A stretch of DNA of 34,340 nucleotides from Bacteroides sp. CAG:927 (GCA_000431155.1 HF985660.1:259891-294230); one strand, 5' to 3'; numbered from the stretch's first letter, positions 1 to 8,291 are shown. Numbers and translations: made by a program. The notes: generated by a model from the letters alone, not told the origin.

Positions 1-41
1 CGCGCTGAAGCGCGGCCCTCTTTGTATCTGTATGAGCGGTA

Positions 42-1826
42 TCACTTGCGGCGTTTACCTTTGGATGATGAGCGTGATTTCTTAAGAAAATATTCATAAG
101 TCGTTTCACCGCCATCGGCAAAATCCTCAGGCGCATCACTCTTTGAGCCCTTCTTTTTGCGTGAGCTTGCTCGGGCATAATCCTTATGCGCATCTGCAAT
201 CTCGCTGTAAGCCTTACGGCCCATCCATTCCGACCCGCGCAGCCCTTCCACCACGCGGCGTGCCTCACCTTTAGGCACATCAAACAATGAATACCCGGGC
301 ATAAGGTCTATACGCCCCACATCCACTCGCTTGCCAGGAACGGTGTGGTTGAGCATGTCTATCAGATTGCCGGCATAGAACCCGTCATTTTTACCGAAAT
401 TGATATATACGCGCTCCATACCCTTTTCGGCAGTGCGGCGGTCTTTCTCCTTTTCGCTTCGCGGAGCGCGTTCCGGCTTCTCCTTGCGCGGTTTTTCATC
501 AATCAGGTCAAGCTTGGGGGCATCCTTGTAATACTCCAGCAATCGGTTGAATTCCAGAGACAGCACGCGTTTCAGCAAATCTTCCTCACTCAGCCAGCTG
601 AGCTTGCGGCTTACTCCGGGCAGATATTTCCCTATTTCAGCCTCATCCACTTCCACTTTCTCTAACCGGTCAGCGAGGTTATACAGCTGCTTCTCTATAA
701 TATGCTCCGGTGTGGGCACCTCTTTGCGCTCAAACTTTTTGCCTATCTTCTTCTCTATCTCGCGTAGCTTGCCTTTTTCACGTGAATGGATTATGGCTAT
801 TGACACACCGGTCTTTCCGGCCCTGCCGGTACGGCCCGAACGGTGCGTATATACCGCCGTGTCATCAGGCAATCCGTAATTTATCACATGCGTCAGGTCG
901 TCCACATCCAGCCCTCGCGCTGCCACATCCGTAGCCACAAGCATCCTTATCACACGGTCACGGAATTTCTTCATCACAATATCGCGCTGCTGCTGCGACA
1001 AATCTCCATGCAATGCGTCCGCGTTATACCCGTCGGCTATCAGCTTGTCTGCTATCTCCTGCGTGTCACGGCGCGTGCGGCAGAATATTATGGCGTAAAT
1101 ATTGGGCGTGTCATCCGCTATTCTCTTAAGTGCCAAATATTTGTCACGGGCATTCACCATATAATACACATGCTTCACATTCTCGGCCCCCTCGTTTCGG
1201 TTGCCGATAACTATCTCTACCGGATTATGCATGTATGTTTTGGCTATCTTGGCTATCTCATTAGGCATCGTGGCAGAAAACATCAATGTCTTCCTGTCCT
1301 TGGGCACATGACTGAGAATCTCGTTTATCGAATCAAGGAAACCCATGTTCAGCATCTCGTCCGCCTCATCAAGCACCACGGTATGCACATCGTCAAGATT
1401 CACCACCCCTCGCTTTATGAGGTCTATCAGTCTACCGGGCGTGGCAACAATTATCTGCACTCCTTTTTTTAACGCTCTTATCTGGCTCTCTATGCTCGAC
1501 CCGCCATATACCGGAAGCACAGTTACATCAGGCATATATTTTGAAAAATCAGCAAGGTCGCTCCCTATCTGCAGACACAGCTCACGTGTTGGAGACAAAA
1601 TAAGTGCTTGCGGAACATTCTTTTCCGGATCTATTCTCTGCAACAGCGGCAACCCGAATGCTGCCGTCTTGCCGGTACCGGTCTGCGCCAGAGCCACCAC
1701 ATCATCATCACCCTCAAGCAAGTGAGGTATCACCTGTTCCTGAACAGGCATTGGTGCTTCAAAACCCATCTCCTCTATCGCTTTTCGCAGGTCAGGGCGC
1801 ACACCAAGTTCTTCAAATGTTTTCAT
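42..1826 (-). CDS. DEAD-box ATP-dependent RNA helicase with DbpA-type RNA-binding domain
   Basis: ATP-dependent RNA helicase of the DeaD/CsdA/CshA type, expected to remodel structured RNA (ribosome assembly, mRNA decay, cold adaptation) in the cytoplasm. Visible in order: Q-motif region near the start, motif I AQTGTGKT, Ia PTRELCLQI, DEAD in VLDEADEML, SAT, then the second RecA lobe with HRSGRTGRAG (motif VI). A low-complexity charged linker (KPRKEKPERAPRSEKEK) leads to a DbpA-like RRM (ERVYINFGKNDGF onward) and a basic tail ending KSSSKGKRRK. The frame stays open to 1868, but a -7 box (TATCTTTG) lies at 1868-1875, so the ATG at 1826 (MKTFEELGV) is the credible start, with about 35 nt of leader. 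It is transcribed away from the DUF3256 operon. Which DEAD-box subfamily it belongs to is not certain. Confidence 0.95.
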   Translation of the reverse strand: MKTFEELGVRPDLRKAIEEMGFEAPMPVQEQVIPHLLEGDDDVVALAQTGTGKTAAFGLPLLQRIDPEKNVPQALILSPTRELCLQIGSDLADFSKYMPDVTVLPVYGGSSIESQIRALKKGVQIIVATPGRLIDLIKRGVVNLDDVHTVVLDEADEMLNMGFLDSINEILSHVPKDRKTLMFSATMPNEIAKIAKTYMHNPVEIVIGNRNEGAENVKHVYYMVNARDKYLALKRIADDTPNIYAIIFCRTRRDTQEIADKLIADGYNADALHGDLSQQQRDIVMKKFRDRVIRMLVATDVAARGLDVDDLTHVINYGLPDDTAVYTHRSGRTGRAGKTGVSIAIIHSREKGKLREIEKKIGKKFERKEVPTPEHIIEKQLYNLADRLEKVEVDEAEIGKYLPGVSRKLSWLSEEDLLKRVLSLEFNRLLEYYKDAPKLDLIDEKPRKEKPERAPRSEKEKDRRTAEKGMERVYINFGKNDGFYAGNLIDMLNHTVPGKRVDVGRIDLMPGYSLFDVPKGEARRVVEGLRGSEWMGRKAYSEIADAHKDYARASSRKKKGSKSDAPEDFADGGETTYEYFLKKSRSSSKGKRRK

Positions 1827-1867
1827 ATATCTTGTTTTGGTTTGTTTCACAAAATTGCGAATATACA

Positions 1868-1875
1868 CAAAGATA
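1868..1875 (-). promoter_or_regulatory. Bacteroidota -7 element of the helicase gene
   Basis: TATCTTTG on the minus strand matches TAnnTTTG exactly. A clean -33 TTTG at the usual spacing is not visible. Transcription would begin near 1861. Confidence 0.55.
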
Positions 1876-1916
1876 CAACAATATATCCATATTATTGGTT
1901 GAAACCCTGAAATGCA

Positions 1917-1948
1917 TTTGTCAAACCTTGATTTTTATTTTAACTTTG
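1917..1948 (+). promoter_or_regulatory. Bacteroidota promoter of DUF3256-xseA-xseB
   Basis: TTTG at 1917-1920, 20 nt spacer, TAACTTTG at 1941-1948. Both boxes match the Bacteroidota sigma-ABfr consensus. The predicted start near 1955 leaves a leader of only about 12 nt before the ATG at 1967. Confidence 0.75.
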
Positions 1949-1966
1949 CCCGTAAATATATCTGCT

Positions 1967-2593
1967 ATGAACAAATCCATACTCACCGCAGTCATCGCCG
2001 GATTAATAGGTTATGGCTCTGCTTTTGCGCAGCTCACCGCTTCTCAGGCTTTTGTTGAGGCTCCACGCTCAGTGCTTCCCCTGTTGGACCGCAATGCGCG
2101 CCTTGACATGCTCGATTACTTCAATGGCGGCCTGACAACCAAAACCTCCAACAAACTCAATGGCTCTTCTGCCGTAACGGCGGTATCTCCCGAGCAGATA
2201 GCCGTGCAGATGACCGATGCCTCCACTTGCAACATGGCAGTGATTCCGGCTGCAAACGACACCCTCGTTGCGGTAATTACCACTATAGCCACTCCTGCAC
2301 CCGACAGCAAAATGACCGTATATTCGTCTGACTTTGCGCGCGATCTCACATCATCCGTATTCTCCAAACCCACCCTCAGGGACTGGGTCACTGATGGCAG
2401 TTCGCTCGCCACTGTTGAGTCCATGGTGCCGTTTTTGCTCATCAGCTACAGCTATAATCCGGCCACTCTCACTCTCACGCTCACCAACAATACACGTTCG
2501 TTTCTTAGCGAGGATGTATATTCCATCGTTGAGCCATATCTGAAAAAAGAAATACTCTATAAGTGGAACGGCAAAAAATTTGCCAGACAATGA
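1967..2593 (+). CDS. DUF3256 family secreted protein
   Basis: A 208-residue protein of unknown function that I recognise as the Bacteroidales family DUF3256. The ATG at 1967 gives a clear signal peptide (MNKSILTAVIAGLIGYGSAFAQ), so it is exported, probably to the periplasm; the frame continues upstream but there it lacks a promoter or signal. Family-like features are an N-terminal segment resembling PRSVLPLLDRNARLDMLDY and a following region (VQMTDASTCNMAVIPAAND) that resembles a repeated beta-structure. The stop overlaps the xseA start (ATGA at 2590-2593), so the two genes are translationally coupled. No catalytic motif is visible, and the functional link with exonuclease VII is only positional. 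Confidence 0.85.
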   Translation: MNKSILTAVIAGLIGYGSAFAQLTASQAFVEAPRSVLPLLDRNARLDMLDYFNGGLTTKTSNKLNGSSAVTAVSPEQIAVQMTDASTCNMAVIPAANDTLVAVITTIATPAPDSKMTVYSSDFARDLTSSVFSKPTLRDWVTDGSSLATVESMVPFLLISYSYNPATLTLTLTNNTRSFLSEDVYSIVEPYLKKEILYKWNGKKFARQ

Positions 2594-3885
2594 CCTCCCA
2601 TCTTTCCCTCTCCGGGCTGTGCGCCATTATCACCCGGCAGCTCAACGTACCGGCGCTGCGCGATGTGTGGGTGGTTGCAGAGCTTAGCGATGTGCGCCAG
2701 AGCGGAGGCCACTGCTACATGGAGCTTATAGAGAAGAATGCCGACACCGGGCAGACCGTGGCGCGCTTGAGAGGCATCATTTGGGCCGGCACTTTTGCTC
2801 GGCTGCACGCCGATTTCTTCTCCGCCACCGGACAGCGGCTTTCAGCCGGCATGAAACTTCTTGTGCGCGGCACTCTGAGCAATCATGCCGCCTACGGACT
2901 CTCTTTTGTCATATCGGCCATTGATGCCTCTTTCACTTTGGGCGAGGCTGAGCGCAGACGCCGTGAAATTCTTGAGCGCCTCAAAAACGAGGGCGTTCTG
3001 GACCTCAATCGCACCACCCAATGGCCGCAGGTACCTTGGCGAATAGCCATAATCTCAGCTAAAGGGGCTGCCGGATATGGCGACTTCATGCATCAGCTCA
3101 CTCACAATTCCTCTCATCTCAGGTTCCGCACGCGCCTGTTTGAAGCCGTTCTGCAGGGCGACCGCACGGCTCCCACTGTCATTGCTGCCCTTGACAGCAT
3201 TGCGGCCGACATGGACCAATGGGACTGCGTCGTTATAATTCGCGGCGGCGGTGCCACAAGCGACCTCGCGGCTTTTGACAATTACGAGCTTGCTCTCAAT
3301 GTCGCTCAGTTTCCACTGCCGGTCATAGTCGGAATTGGCCACGAACGCGATGTCACAGTACTTGACTACGTGGCCAATATGAGAGTAAAGACCCCTACTG
3401 CGGCTGCTGAATGGCTCATTGCCCGTGGCGATGAGGCTCTTGACCATCTGCGCTCTTTGGCCGATGACATTGCTCGCGCCGCCACCGACATAATATCAGG
3501 TGCCGACAAGAGACTCGCATATGCTGAAAGTCTCCTCGCTGTAGCCCCGGAAACGGCTGTTCAGAGAGCGGCCTCACAACTGCAACGCTGCACAATGGCT
3601 TTGGCCGAGACCGGTGCACGGCGCATCACCCCCGCACTGGAACGGCTTGACATCACCCAGGCATCCCTGCCCGGCATCATTGACACAAGGCTGGCTCGCG
3701 AGGACGAGCGTCTCAATTCTCGTCAGACTCTCCTGAATGCTTTGTCACCGGTAGCCACACTAAAGCGCGGTTACACCATAACTCGTGTCAACGGCAAAGC
3801 CGCCACATCCGTAGCTTCTTTGAATGTCGGAACCGAAATACAAACCATCTTTGCCGATGGATCCATCAAATCCGTAACTATCTAG
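2590..3885 (+). CDS. xseA: Exodeoxyribonuclease VII large subunit
   Basis: Catalytic subunit of exonuclease VII, which degrades single-stranded DNA in both directions in complex with many copies of XseB, during mismatch and damage repair. It has 431 residues, normal for the family. The N-terminal OB-fold (about residues 5-100) includes VWVVAELSDVRQSGGHCYMEL. The catalytic core shows RGGGATSDLAAFDNYELA and IGHERDVTVLDYVANMRVKTPTAAAE, the family signature. The C-terminal part is helical and ends with the usual LKRGYTITR motif. The start at 2590 overlaps the upstream DUF3256 stop; an upstream in-frame ATG at 2563 would add nine residues inside that gene and is less likely. xseB follows after 4 nt. 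Confidence 0.96.
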   Translation: MTSHLSLSGLCAIITRQLNVPALRDVWVVAELSDVRQSGGHCYMELIEKNADTGQTVARLRGIIWAGTFARLHADFFSATGQRLSAGMKLLVRGTLSNHAAYGLSFVISAIDASFTLGEAERRRREILERLKNEGVLDLNRTTQWPQVPWRIAIISAKGAAGYGDFMHQLTHNSSHLRFRTRLFEAVLQGDRTAPTVIAALDSIAADMDQWDCVVIIRGGGATSDLAAFDNYELALNVAQFPLPVIVGIGHERDVTVLDYVANMRVKTPTAAAEWLIARGDEALDHLRSLADDIARAATDIISGADKRLAYAESLLAVAPETAVQRAASQLQRCTMALAETGARRITPALERLDITQASLPGIIDTRLAREDERLNSRQTLLNALSPVATLKRGYTITRVNGKAATSVASLNVGTEIQTIFADGSIKSVTI

Positions 3886-3889
3886 CATT

Positions 3890-4111
3890 ATGTCCAATAC
3901 CCCAAAGTTTACTCCCGTCAAAGATCTTAGCTACACTCAGGCAGTAACCGAACTTGAATCCATTCTCCGTTCCATGCAGGGCGACGGATGCAGCATTGAC
4001 TCACTGACAGCCTACACCCGCAGAGCCACCGAACTTCTGCGCGAATGTCGCAGCAGGCTCGTGGCCACCGATCAGGAATTAAAAGCCATAATAGCCGACC
4101 TCGACAAATAG
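3890..4111 (+). CDS. xseB: Exodeoxyribonuclease VII small subunit
   Basis: A 73-residue small subunit of exonuclease VII that binds the helical C-terminal region of XseA and is needed for an active complex. The sequence has the family pattern: LSYTQAVTELESILRSMQ, then a second helix (SLTAYTRRATELLRECRSRL) in a coiled hairpin. It lies 4 nt after xseA in the same operon. Its stop is only 4 nt from the stop of the convergent M64 peptidase gene, so no separate terminator fits between them. Confidence 0.92.
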   Translation: MSNTPKFTPVKDLSYTQAVTELESILRSMQGDGCSIDSLTAYTRRATELLRECRSRLVATDQELKAIIADLDK

Positions 4112-4115
4112 CCCT

Positions 4116-5393
4116 TTAACGGGTATAGAACTCTATCAGACGCTCAAGCGCGGCACTGCATGCCGCACAGAATTTCGGATAGGTATTGTTGCGCATACGG
4201 CATTCATCGGCAGGACGGTACACCCCTTTGGCACTGTACCCTCCCCCTTCAAACACGCCTATGGCATATTTGTCCGCATCCTCTTTTGGTGTTGGCACCG
4301 GGGTGCCTTCCGGCAATAGTTTCTTCCATTTGCTGTCAAAATCCACCAGTGTGGTTATATTCGGCTCCCATGGCTCCACATCATGCGGATAAGCGTCTTC
4401 CATCACATCCCCTTCGTAAAAATACTCGTCGCCCAAACCGCCGAAACTGTGGCCGAACTCATGCACGCACACCGGCTTGAATGTGGAATGGCGCGATGAT
4501 GTCAACATATAACTGTTGTATATCCCACCCCCGCCATACTCCTCGGTGTTGGCAAGAATTATTATATGTTCATAAGGCACTGATGCCAATGCGTCATGCA
4601 CATCCTGCAGCCGGTCGGTTGTCAGATACCTGTCGGAATAGAATGTTGAGAAATGTGATGAAAAAGGCGTGTTTTTCCATTCTCCTATTCGGGGTACGCT
4701 CACACCCGAATCCTCCGACGGCACCCACACCGCCACAAAATTCCATTTTTCAGGATGCTTGTTAAATGGCTCATAGCGCAGTATTTCATCCGCTGCCGTC
4801 TGGGCATGCACATAAAAACTGTCCTTTTCAGCCTCGGTATATCCTTCCGGCAGAATAGCAACATCTATGGCATGGGCCACATCGCCCCCTTTATGAAGAT
4901 ACCGGTGCTCCACATTCTTGCCGCCGCGTTTCTCCACAAGCACATCCCCGGGCTTATACCGGTGCTCCATCCTTGCTATGGGGCGAAAACGAGCATCCGT
5001 AAGCTCCACACTCACCACAGCCTCAGCCTTGGGCAACGGCACAAGAAAACTGTTCTGGAATGCCCTCGCGCGCTCATTTCGTTCTTCAGTTTCAAGCCAT
5101 TCCTTAAATAGCGATGAAAACGAATTCCTATATATCGTGTCTCCCGAGGCAGCATCTATCACACTTATCATACCCGTCGTGGCATACGGCACCTCTGTCA
5201 GATAATTTCTGCGGCCAGCCCAGCCCGGCATCTTCACCTGCTTGTCAAGCTGCACCGATACCCTCTCGGCATCAGCACCAAACACATAATCCAACCGCAG
5301 TGTGGAATCCGAAAAACATTCATCAAACACTACCTGCCCGTATGCGCTCACGCTCGCAAGCATAAGCATCACGCTCATTACAATCGGTCTCAT
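4116..5393 (-). CDS. Secreted M64-family zinc metallopeptidase
   Basis: An exported zinc endopeptidase of family M64, the family named after a Clostridium ramosum IgA peptidase. The metal site is plain: HEFGH at residues 311-315 followed by GGLGDEY, where the Asp at about 322 is the likely third ligand (HExxHxxxGLxDEY). The N-terminal half has the M64 beta-rich domain (residues about 25-160) and contains VAILPEGYTEAEKDSFYVHA just before the catalytic domain. The ATG at 5393 gives the signal peptide MRPIVMSVMLMLASVSAYGQ. An ATG at 5426 is nearer the promoter but would be almost leaderless and put 11 residues ahead of the signal. The substrate cannot be read from sequence; in a gut bacterium it could be mucosal or dietary protein, or an own surface protein. 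Confidence 0.9.
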   Translation of the reverse strand: MRPIVMSVMLMLASVSAYGQVVFDECFSDSTLRLDYVFGADAERVSVQLDKQVKMPGWAGRRNYLTEVPYATTGMISVIDAASGDTIYRNSFSSLFKEWLETEERNERARAFQNSFLVPLPKAEAVVSVELTDARFRPIARMEHRYKPGDVLVEKRGGKNVEHRYLHKGGDVAHAIDVAILPEGYTEAEKDSFYVHAQTAADEILRYEPFNKHPEKWNFVAVWVPSEDSGVSVPRIGEWKNTPFSSHFSTFYSDRYLTTDRLQDVHDALASVPYEHIIILANTEEYGGGGIYNSYMLTSSRHSTFKPVCVHEFGHSFGGLGDEYFYEGDVMEDAYPHDVEPWEPNITTLVDFDSKWKKLLPEGTPVPTPKEDADKYAIGVFEGGGYSAKGVYRPADECRMRNNTYPKFCAACSAALERLIEFYTR

Positions 5394-5433
5394 TTCACCT
5401 GCATATTTATTGATAGCATATTTCATCGAAGTG

Positions 5434-5441
5434 CAAATATA
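5434..5441 (-). promoter_or_regulatory. Bacteroidota -7 element of the M64 peptidase gene
   Basis: TATATTTG on the minus strand, an exact TAnnTTTG match, 41 nt upstream of the chosen ATG (5393). No good -33 TTTG at 19-20 nt. It lies in the 83-bp gap shared with the divergent histidine kinase gene, for which no convincing promoter was found. Confidence 0.5.
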
Positions 5442-5476
5442 CACAATTTTTGGCAACGCATTATCGTTATTAGCGT

Positions 5477-6691
5477 GTGAACATCTACGACATACGACGT
5501 TACGGCACCTTGATTTTTCTGCTCATTGCCTTGGCAGTGGTCAGTGTGTTTCTGTACTATTCCAACTCTCTTGTCAAGGATCTTGCCACTCAGGAACGTG
5601 CCAGAATGCAGATTTGGGCCGATGCCACCAAAGAAATAGCCACCATCGGTTATTCCGACATTGACGGCTCTCACATCGATTTTCTCCTCGGCATAATCGA
5701 AGGCAACACCAACATCCCCGTTCTTCTCACCGATGATGCCGACAACATCATAATGCACCGCAATTTCCGCCTGCCGGAGCCGGTGGACTCTATGCGCCCG
5801 CTGTACATAAGCGAAATCAACGCCGAGTTTCTTTACGACAAGCTCAATCAACTGCGTGGCACACCCAATGTCATCCACATAGTCATTGAGCCGGGCAACA
5901 CTCAGCATCTTTATTATGAGGATTCCAATCTGCTGAAAAGTCTCAGCCTGTACCCTTACATTCAGCTGCTCGTGATGATAGCTTTCATTATGGTGGTGTA
6001 CTTCGCTGTCACATCTCTCAAAAAAGCTGAGCAAAACAAAGTTTGGGTCGGTCTTTCCAAGGAAACTGCCCACCAGCTCGGTACACCCATATCATCTCTC
6101 ATGGCTTGGATGGAGCTTCTTGAAGGCATGGGGGTGGACCCCGAGGTGGTCCACGAAATGGACAAGGATGTCAAGCGGCTCAGCACCATTGCGTCACGAT
6201 TCTCCAAAATCGGTTCCCGGCCCGCCATGGAGCCGGACGACCTTAACTCGCTCATCCAACGCTCCGTTGACTACATGACAAGCCGCATCTCAAGCCGGGT
6301 TAAGCTCTGGGTATCCCCTTGTCCACAGCCGTTGCCGGTCAATGTGTCCGCGCCTTTGGTTGAATGGGTTATGGAAAACCTCATCAAAAACGCTGTGGAT
6401 GCCATGGAAGGCTCCGGCGAAATCCACATCATAACACTCATTGACAAACAGATGGCTGTTGCTGAAATCAGCGACACCGGCAAAGGCATGAGCCGCAAGC
6501 ATTTCAAAACCGTATTCAATCCCGGTTTTACCACCAAAAAACGCGGTTGGGGGCTTGGACTGACTCTTGCCAAACGTATCGTTGAGCAGTACCACCGTGG
6601 CAAGATATTTGTCAAAGACTCCGAACCGGGCCGTGGCACGACTTTCCGCGTTGAATTTCCGCTCAGCACCACTTCCACCCACGACAAATGA
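5477..6691 (+). CDS. Membrane sensor histidine kinase
   Basis: A 404-residue inner-membrane histidine kinase, starting at GTG. The first membrane helix is at residues about 10-28 (GTLIFLLIALAVVSVFLYYS), followed by a roughly 125-residue periplasmic sensor region and a second helix at about 160-181 (QLLVMIAFIMVVYFAVTSL). There is no obvious HAMP domain. The dimerisation box is GLSKETAHQLGTPISSL with phospho-acceptor His199. The ATP-binding domain shows ENLIKNAVDAM (N box), DTGKGM (G1) and GWGLGLTLAKRIVEQ (G2). No response regulator is encoded nearby, so it is an orphan kinase here. Its last codons overlap the start of the HAD hydrolase gene (ATGA at 6688-6691). Signal and target are unknown. 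Confidence 0.93.
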   Translation: MNIYDIRRYGTLIFLLIALAVVSVFLYYSNSLVKDLATQERARMQIWADATKEIATIGYSDIDGSHIDFLLGIIEGNTNIPVLLTDDADNIIMHRNFRLPEPVDSMRPLYISEINAEFLYDKLNQLRGTPNVIHIVIEPGNTQHLYYEDSNLLKSLSLYPYIQLLVMIAFIMVVYFAVTSLKKAEQNKVWVGLSKETAHQLGTPISSLMAWMELLEGMGVDPEVVHEMDKDVKRLSTIASRFSKIGSRPAMEPDDLNSLIQRSVDYMTSRISSRVKLWVSPCPQPLPVNVSAPLVEWVMENLIKNAVDAMEGSGEIHIITLIDKQMAVAEISDTGKGMSRKHFKTVFNPGFTTKKRGWGLGLTLAKRIVEQYHRGKIFVKDSEPGRGTTFRVEFPLSTTSTHDK

Positions 6692-7530
6692 AGCAATTAT
6701 TCATTACCGATCTTGACGGCACTTTTCTCACTCCGCAAGGGGTGGTGAGTGACGAATCCGCCCGCATCATTTCGCAACTCTCATCCCGGGGTGTTCCCAT
6801 TACTGTAGCCACGGCCCGCACACCGGCCACCGTTGAGCCGCTGCTGTCTCACACCCTCACCAATCTGCCGGCCATAGTGCTCACCGGTGCCGCTCTGTGG
6901 GACCGCAAATCACATCAATACCTTAACACACATTTCTTTCCGCACCGGCTTGCCGTTTCCGCGTGGCGCTGCTGTTTGGACCACGGCATTCGCCCTTTTA
7001 TATATATGCTCGGCAACGACAGCACCACTCTTCACACTTACTTTTGTGGCTTTCCCACCCCCATGGAGCAGGAGTTCATCAATGCCCGCACCGGAAGCCC
7101 CTTCAAGCAAATTCATGTCACTGACCGTCCTGTCACCCCCGACAGTCGCACCATGCTTATGTTCGCTATCGGGTCTCAGAGCACCATCACGGCTGCCGCC
7201 TCTGAACTGCGGGCCATGGGATGCGCCGTCAGCGCATATCCCGACACCTACACCACCAACAATTTCTTTATAGAGATATTCGCACCCGGTGTGTCTAAAG
7301 CATCAGCTGTCACTCAGCTCAAAAACATGCTTGGAGCTGAAAAAGTAACCGTATTCGGCGATAATCTCAACGACCTTCCCATGATGCACGCAGCCGACAC
7401 TGCCGTGGCTGTGGCAAATGCCCTGCCGGAGGTACGGCAACAGGCTGATGTTGTCATTGGTCCCAACACGGACAATTCTGTTGCACATTATATATTAGAA
7501 CAGACTCGCCAGCACATCAAGGCTTTTTAA
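6688..7530 (+). CDS. HAD-IIB (Cof-type) phosphatase
   Basis: A 280-residue cytosolic HAD hydrolase of the Cof subfamily, which dephosphorylates sugar phosphates, nucleotides or cofactor phosphates such as FMN and PLP. The catalytic residues are visible: motif I TDLDGTFLT (nucleophile Asp8, acid Asp10), motif II in TVATART, a Lys in SKASAVTQL, and motif IV FGDNLNDLPMM, followed by AVAVANALPEV, typical of the C-terminal Rossmann part. The large cap between motifs II and III fits class IIB. It overlaps the histidine kinase by 4 nt, and its 3' end overlaps the 3' end of convergent recO by 36 bp. The substrate is not predictable. Confidence 0.92.
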   Translation: MKQLFITDLDGTFLTPQGVVSDESARIISQLSSRGVPITVATARTPATVEPLLSHTLTNLPAIVLTGAALWDRKSHQYLNTHFFPHRLAVSAWRCCLDHGIRPFIYMLGNDSTTLHTYFCGFPTPMEQEFINARTGSPFKQIHVTDRPVTPDSRTMLMFAIGSQSTITAAASELRAMGCAVSAYPDTYTTNNFFIEIFAPGVSKASAVTQLKNMLGAEKVTVFGDNLNDLPMMHAADTAVAVANALPEVRQQADVVIGPNTDNSVAHYILEQTRQHIKAF

Positions 7531-8220
7531 TCCTCCCATCCCGGCATAGTGCAGCGAATAGTATCGCATCACCTCTCCCAGTATCTGATGACGCTGATTC
7601 CGATTCAGCTTGAACCTGTGCATATTGGCAAATGTCATTCTGCTCATCATGTACCCCGCCTCACTGTCGCCGGGCGTCAGGTAATGCCTGTGCATCGGCG
7701 CTGAATAGCGAAACACCGCGTCAAGCATATCAAATACCTTCCCCTTTTCCCAGCTCTCCCAGTCCGGCTCTATCCCTATGAACCGGCAAAGCCGGAGCAA
7801 AAAGCATATATGAAAATTCGCAATCCCGTTGCCGGGCAATGCCTCCAGAGCCTCTATCGCGCCGCGCACAAACCCCCACAACCCCTCATCTGCCTGACCC
7901 TCTCTCAGCACAAGGCCGAGAAACTCGGCAAGAAACGATGCCATTGCATTCTTAAGCGGATTGGTACGCACACTACTCAGCGGAACAATCGCTCTTGGGT
8001 CGCGCATGCCATGAATGGTGCGTCCGGGGCGCATATCCGCCACACACTCCACCAGCCCTAACGGCATCAGCAATGCACGCCGGCGGGTTGCCTCCCTTCC
8101 GTTCCCGGCCGGAATCACAAACGACATACGGCCGCCTTCTCGTGAATAAGCCCCGAGTATTGCGGAATTGTCCGAGTAGCGCGTGGTTCTCAACGCAATT
8201 ATTTCCATAGGTACAAGCAT
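7495..8220 (-). CDS. recO: DNA repair protein RecO
   Basis: Recombination mediator that helps RecR load RecA onto SSB-coated DNA and anneals complementary strands. It has 241 residues. The N-terminal OB-fold (MEIIALRTTRYSDNSAILGA, then GGRMSFVIPAG) and the C-terminal helical domain (LRLCRFIGIEPDW) match the family. The four-cysteine zinc site found in many RecO proteins is absent, as is common in Bacteroidota. Two starts are possible: the ATG at 8220 (MLVPMEII, which lines up better with homologous N-termini) and the ATG at 8208. The promoter places the transcript start near 8218, which would make the first almost leaderless. Its 3' end overlaps the HAD phosphatase gene by 36 bp. Confidence 0.9.
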   Translation of the reverse strand: MLVPMEIIALRTTRYSDNSAILGAYSREGGRMSFVIPAGNGREATRRRALLMPLGLVECVADMRPGRTIHGMRDPRAIVPLSSVRTNPLKNAMASFLAEFLGLVLREGQADEGLWGFVRGAIEALEALPGNGIANFHICFLLRLCRFIGIEPDWESWEKGKVFDMLDAVFRYSAPMHRHYLTPGDSEAGYMMSRMTFANMHRFKLNRNQRHQILGEVMRYYSLHYAGMGGLKSLDVLASLF

Positions 8221-8224
8221 GATA

Positions 8225-8255
8225 CAAAGGTCACTTTTTTTCGCGATTTTTCAAA
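8225..8255 (-). promoter_or_regulatory. recO promoter
   Basis: On the minus strand TTTG (8255-8252), exactly 19 nt, then GACCTTTG (8232-8225), which matches TAnnTTTG at 7 of 8 positions counting the free ones. It lies back to back with the tRNA-Glu promoter; the two -33 boxes are separated by only 4 bp. Confidence 0.6.
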
Positions 8256-8259
8256 AAAA

Positions 8260-8291
8260 TTTGTGCGATTAAAAAAAAGTGCCTATATTTG
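8260..8291 (+). promoter_or_regulatory. Promoter of tRNA-Glu / rpsT / tRNA-Glu unit
   Basis: TTTG at 8260-8263, 20 nt spacer, TATATTTG at 8284-8291. This is a full-consensus Bacteroidota promoter 17 bp upstream of the first tRNA base. Confidence 0.75.

Noticed and set aside
1..14. CGCGCT/AGCGCG hairpin at the window edge as terminator of the helicase gene
   Set aside because: The stem is short and a T tract on the minus strand would lie outside the window, so it cannot be judged.
843..1472. 209-residue plus-strand open frame
   Set aside because: Lies antisense to the helicase over its conserved motifs, has no promoter and a composition rich in His/Ile/Tyr typical of an antisense shadow.
1826..1868. 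Upstream start at 1868 for the helicase
   Set aside because: It overlaps the predicted -7 element, and the extra residues (MYIRNFVKQTKTRY) do not resemble DEAD-box N-termini.
5423..6073. 216-residue minus-strand open frame overlapping the histidine kinase
   Set aside because: Antisense to conserved kinase sequence; runs through the promoter gap between two real genes.
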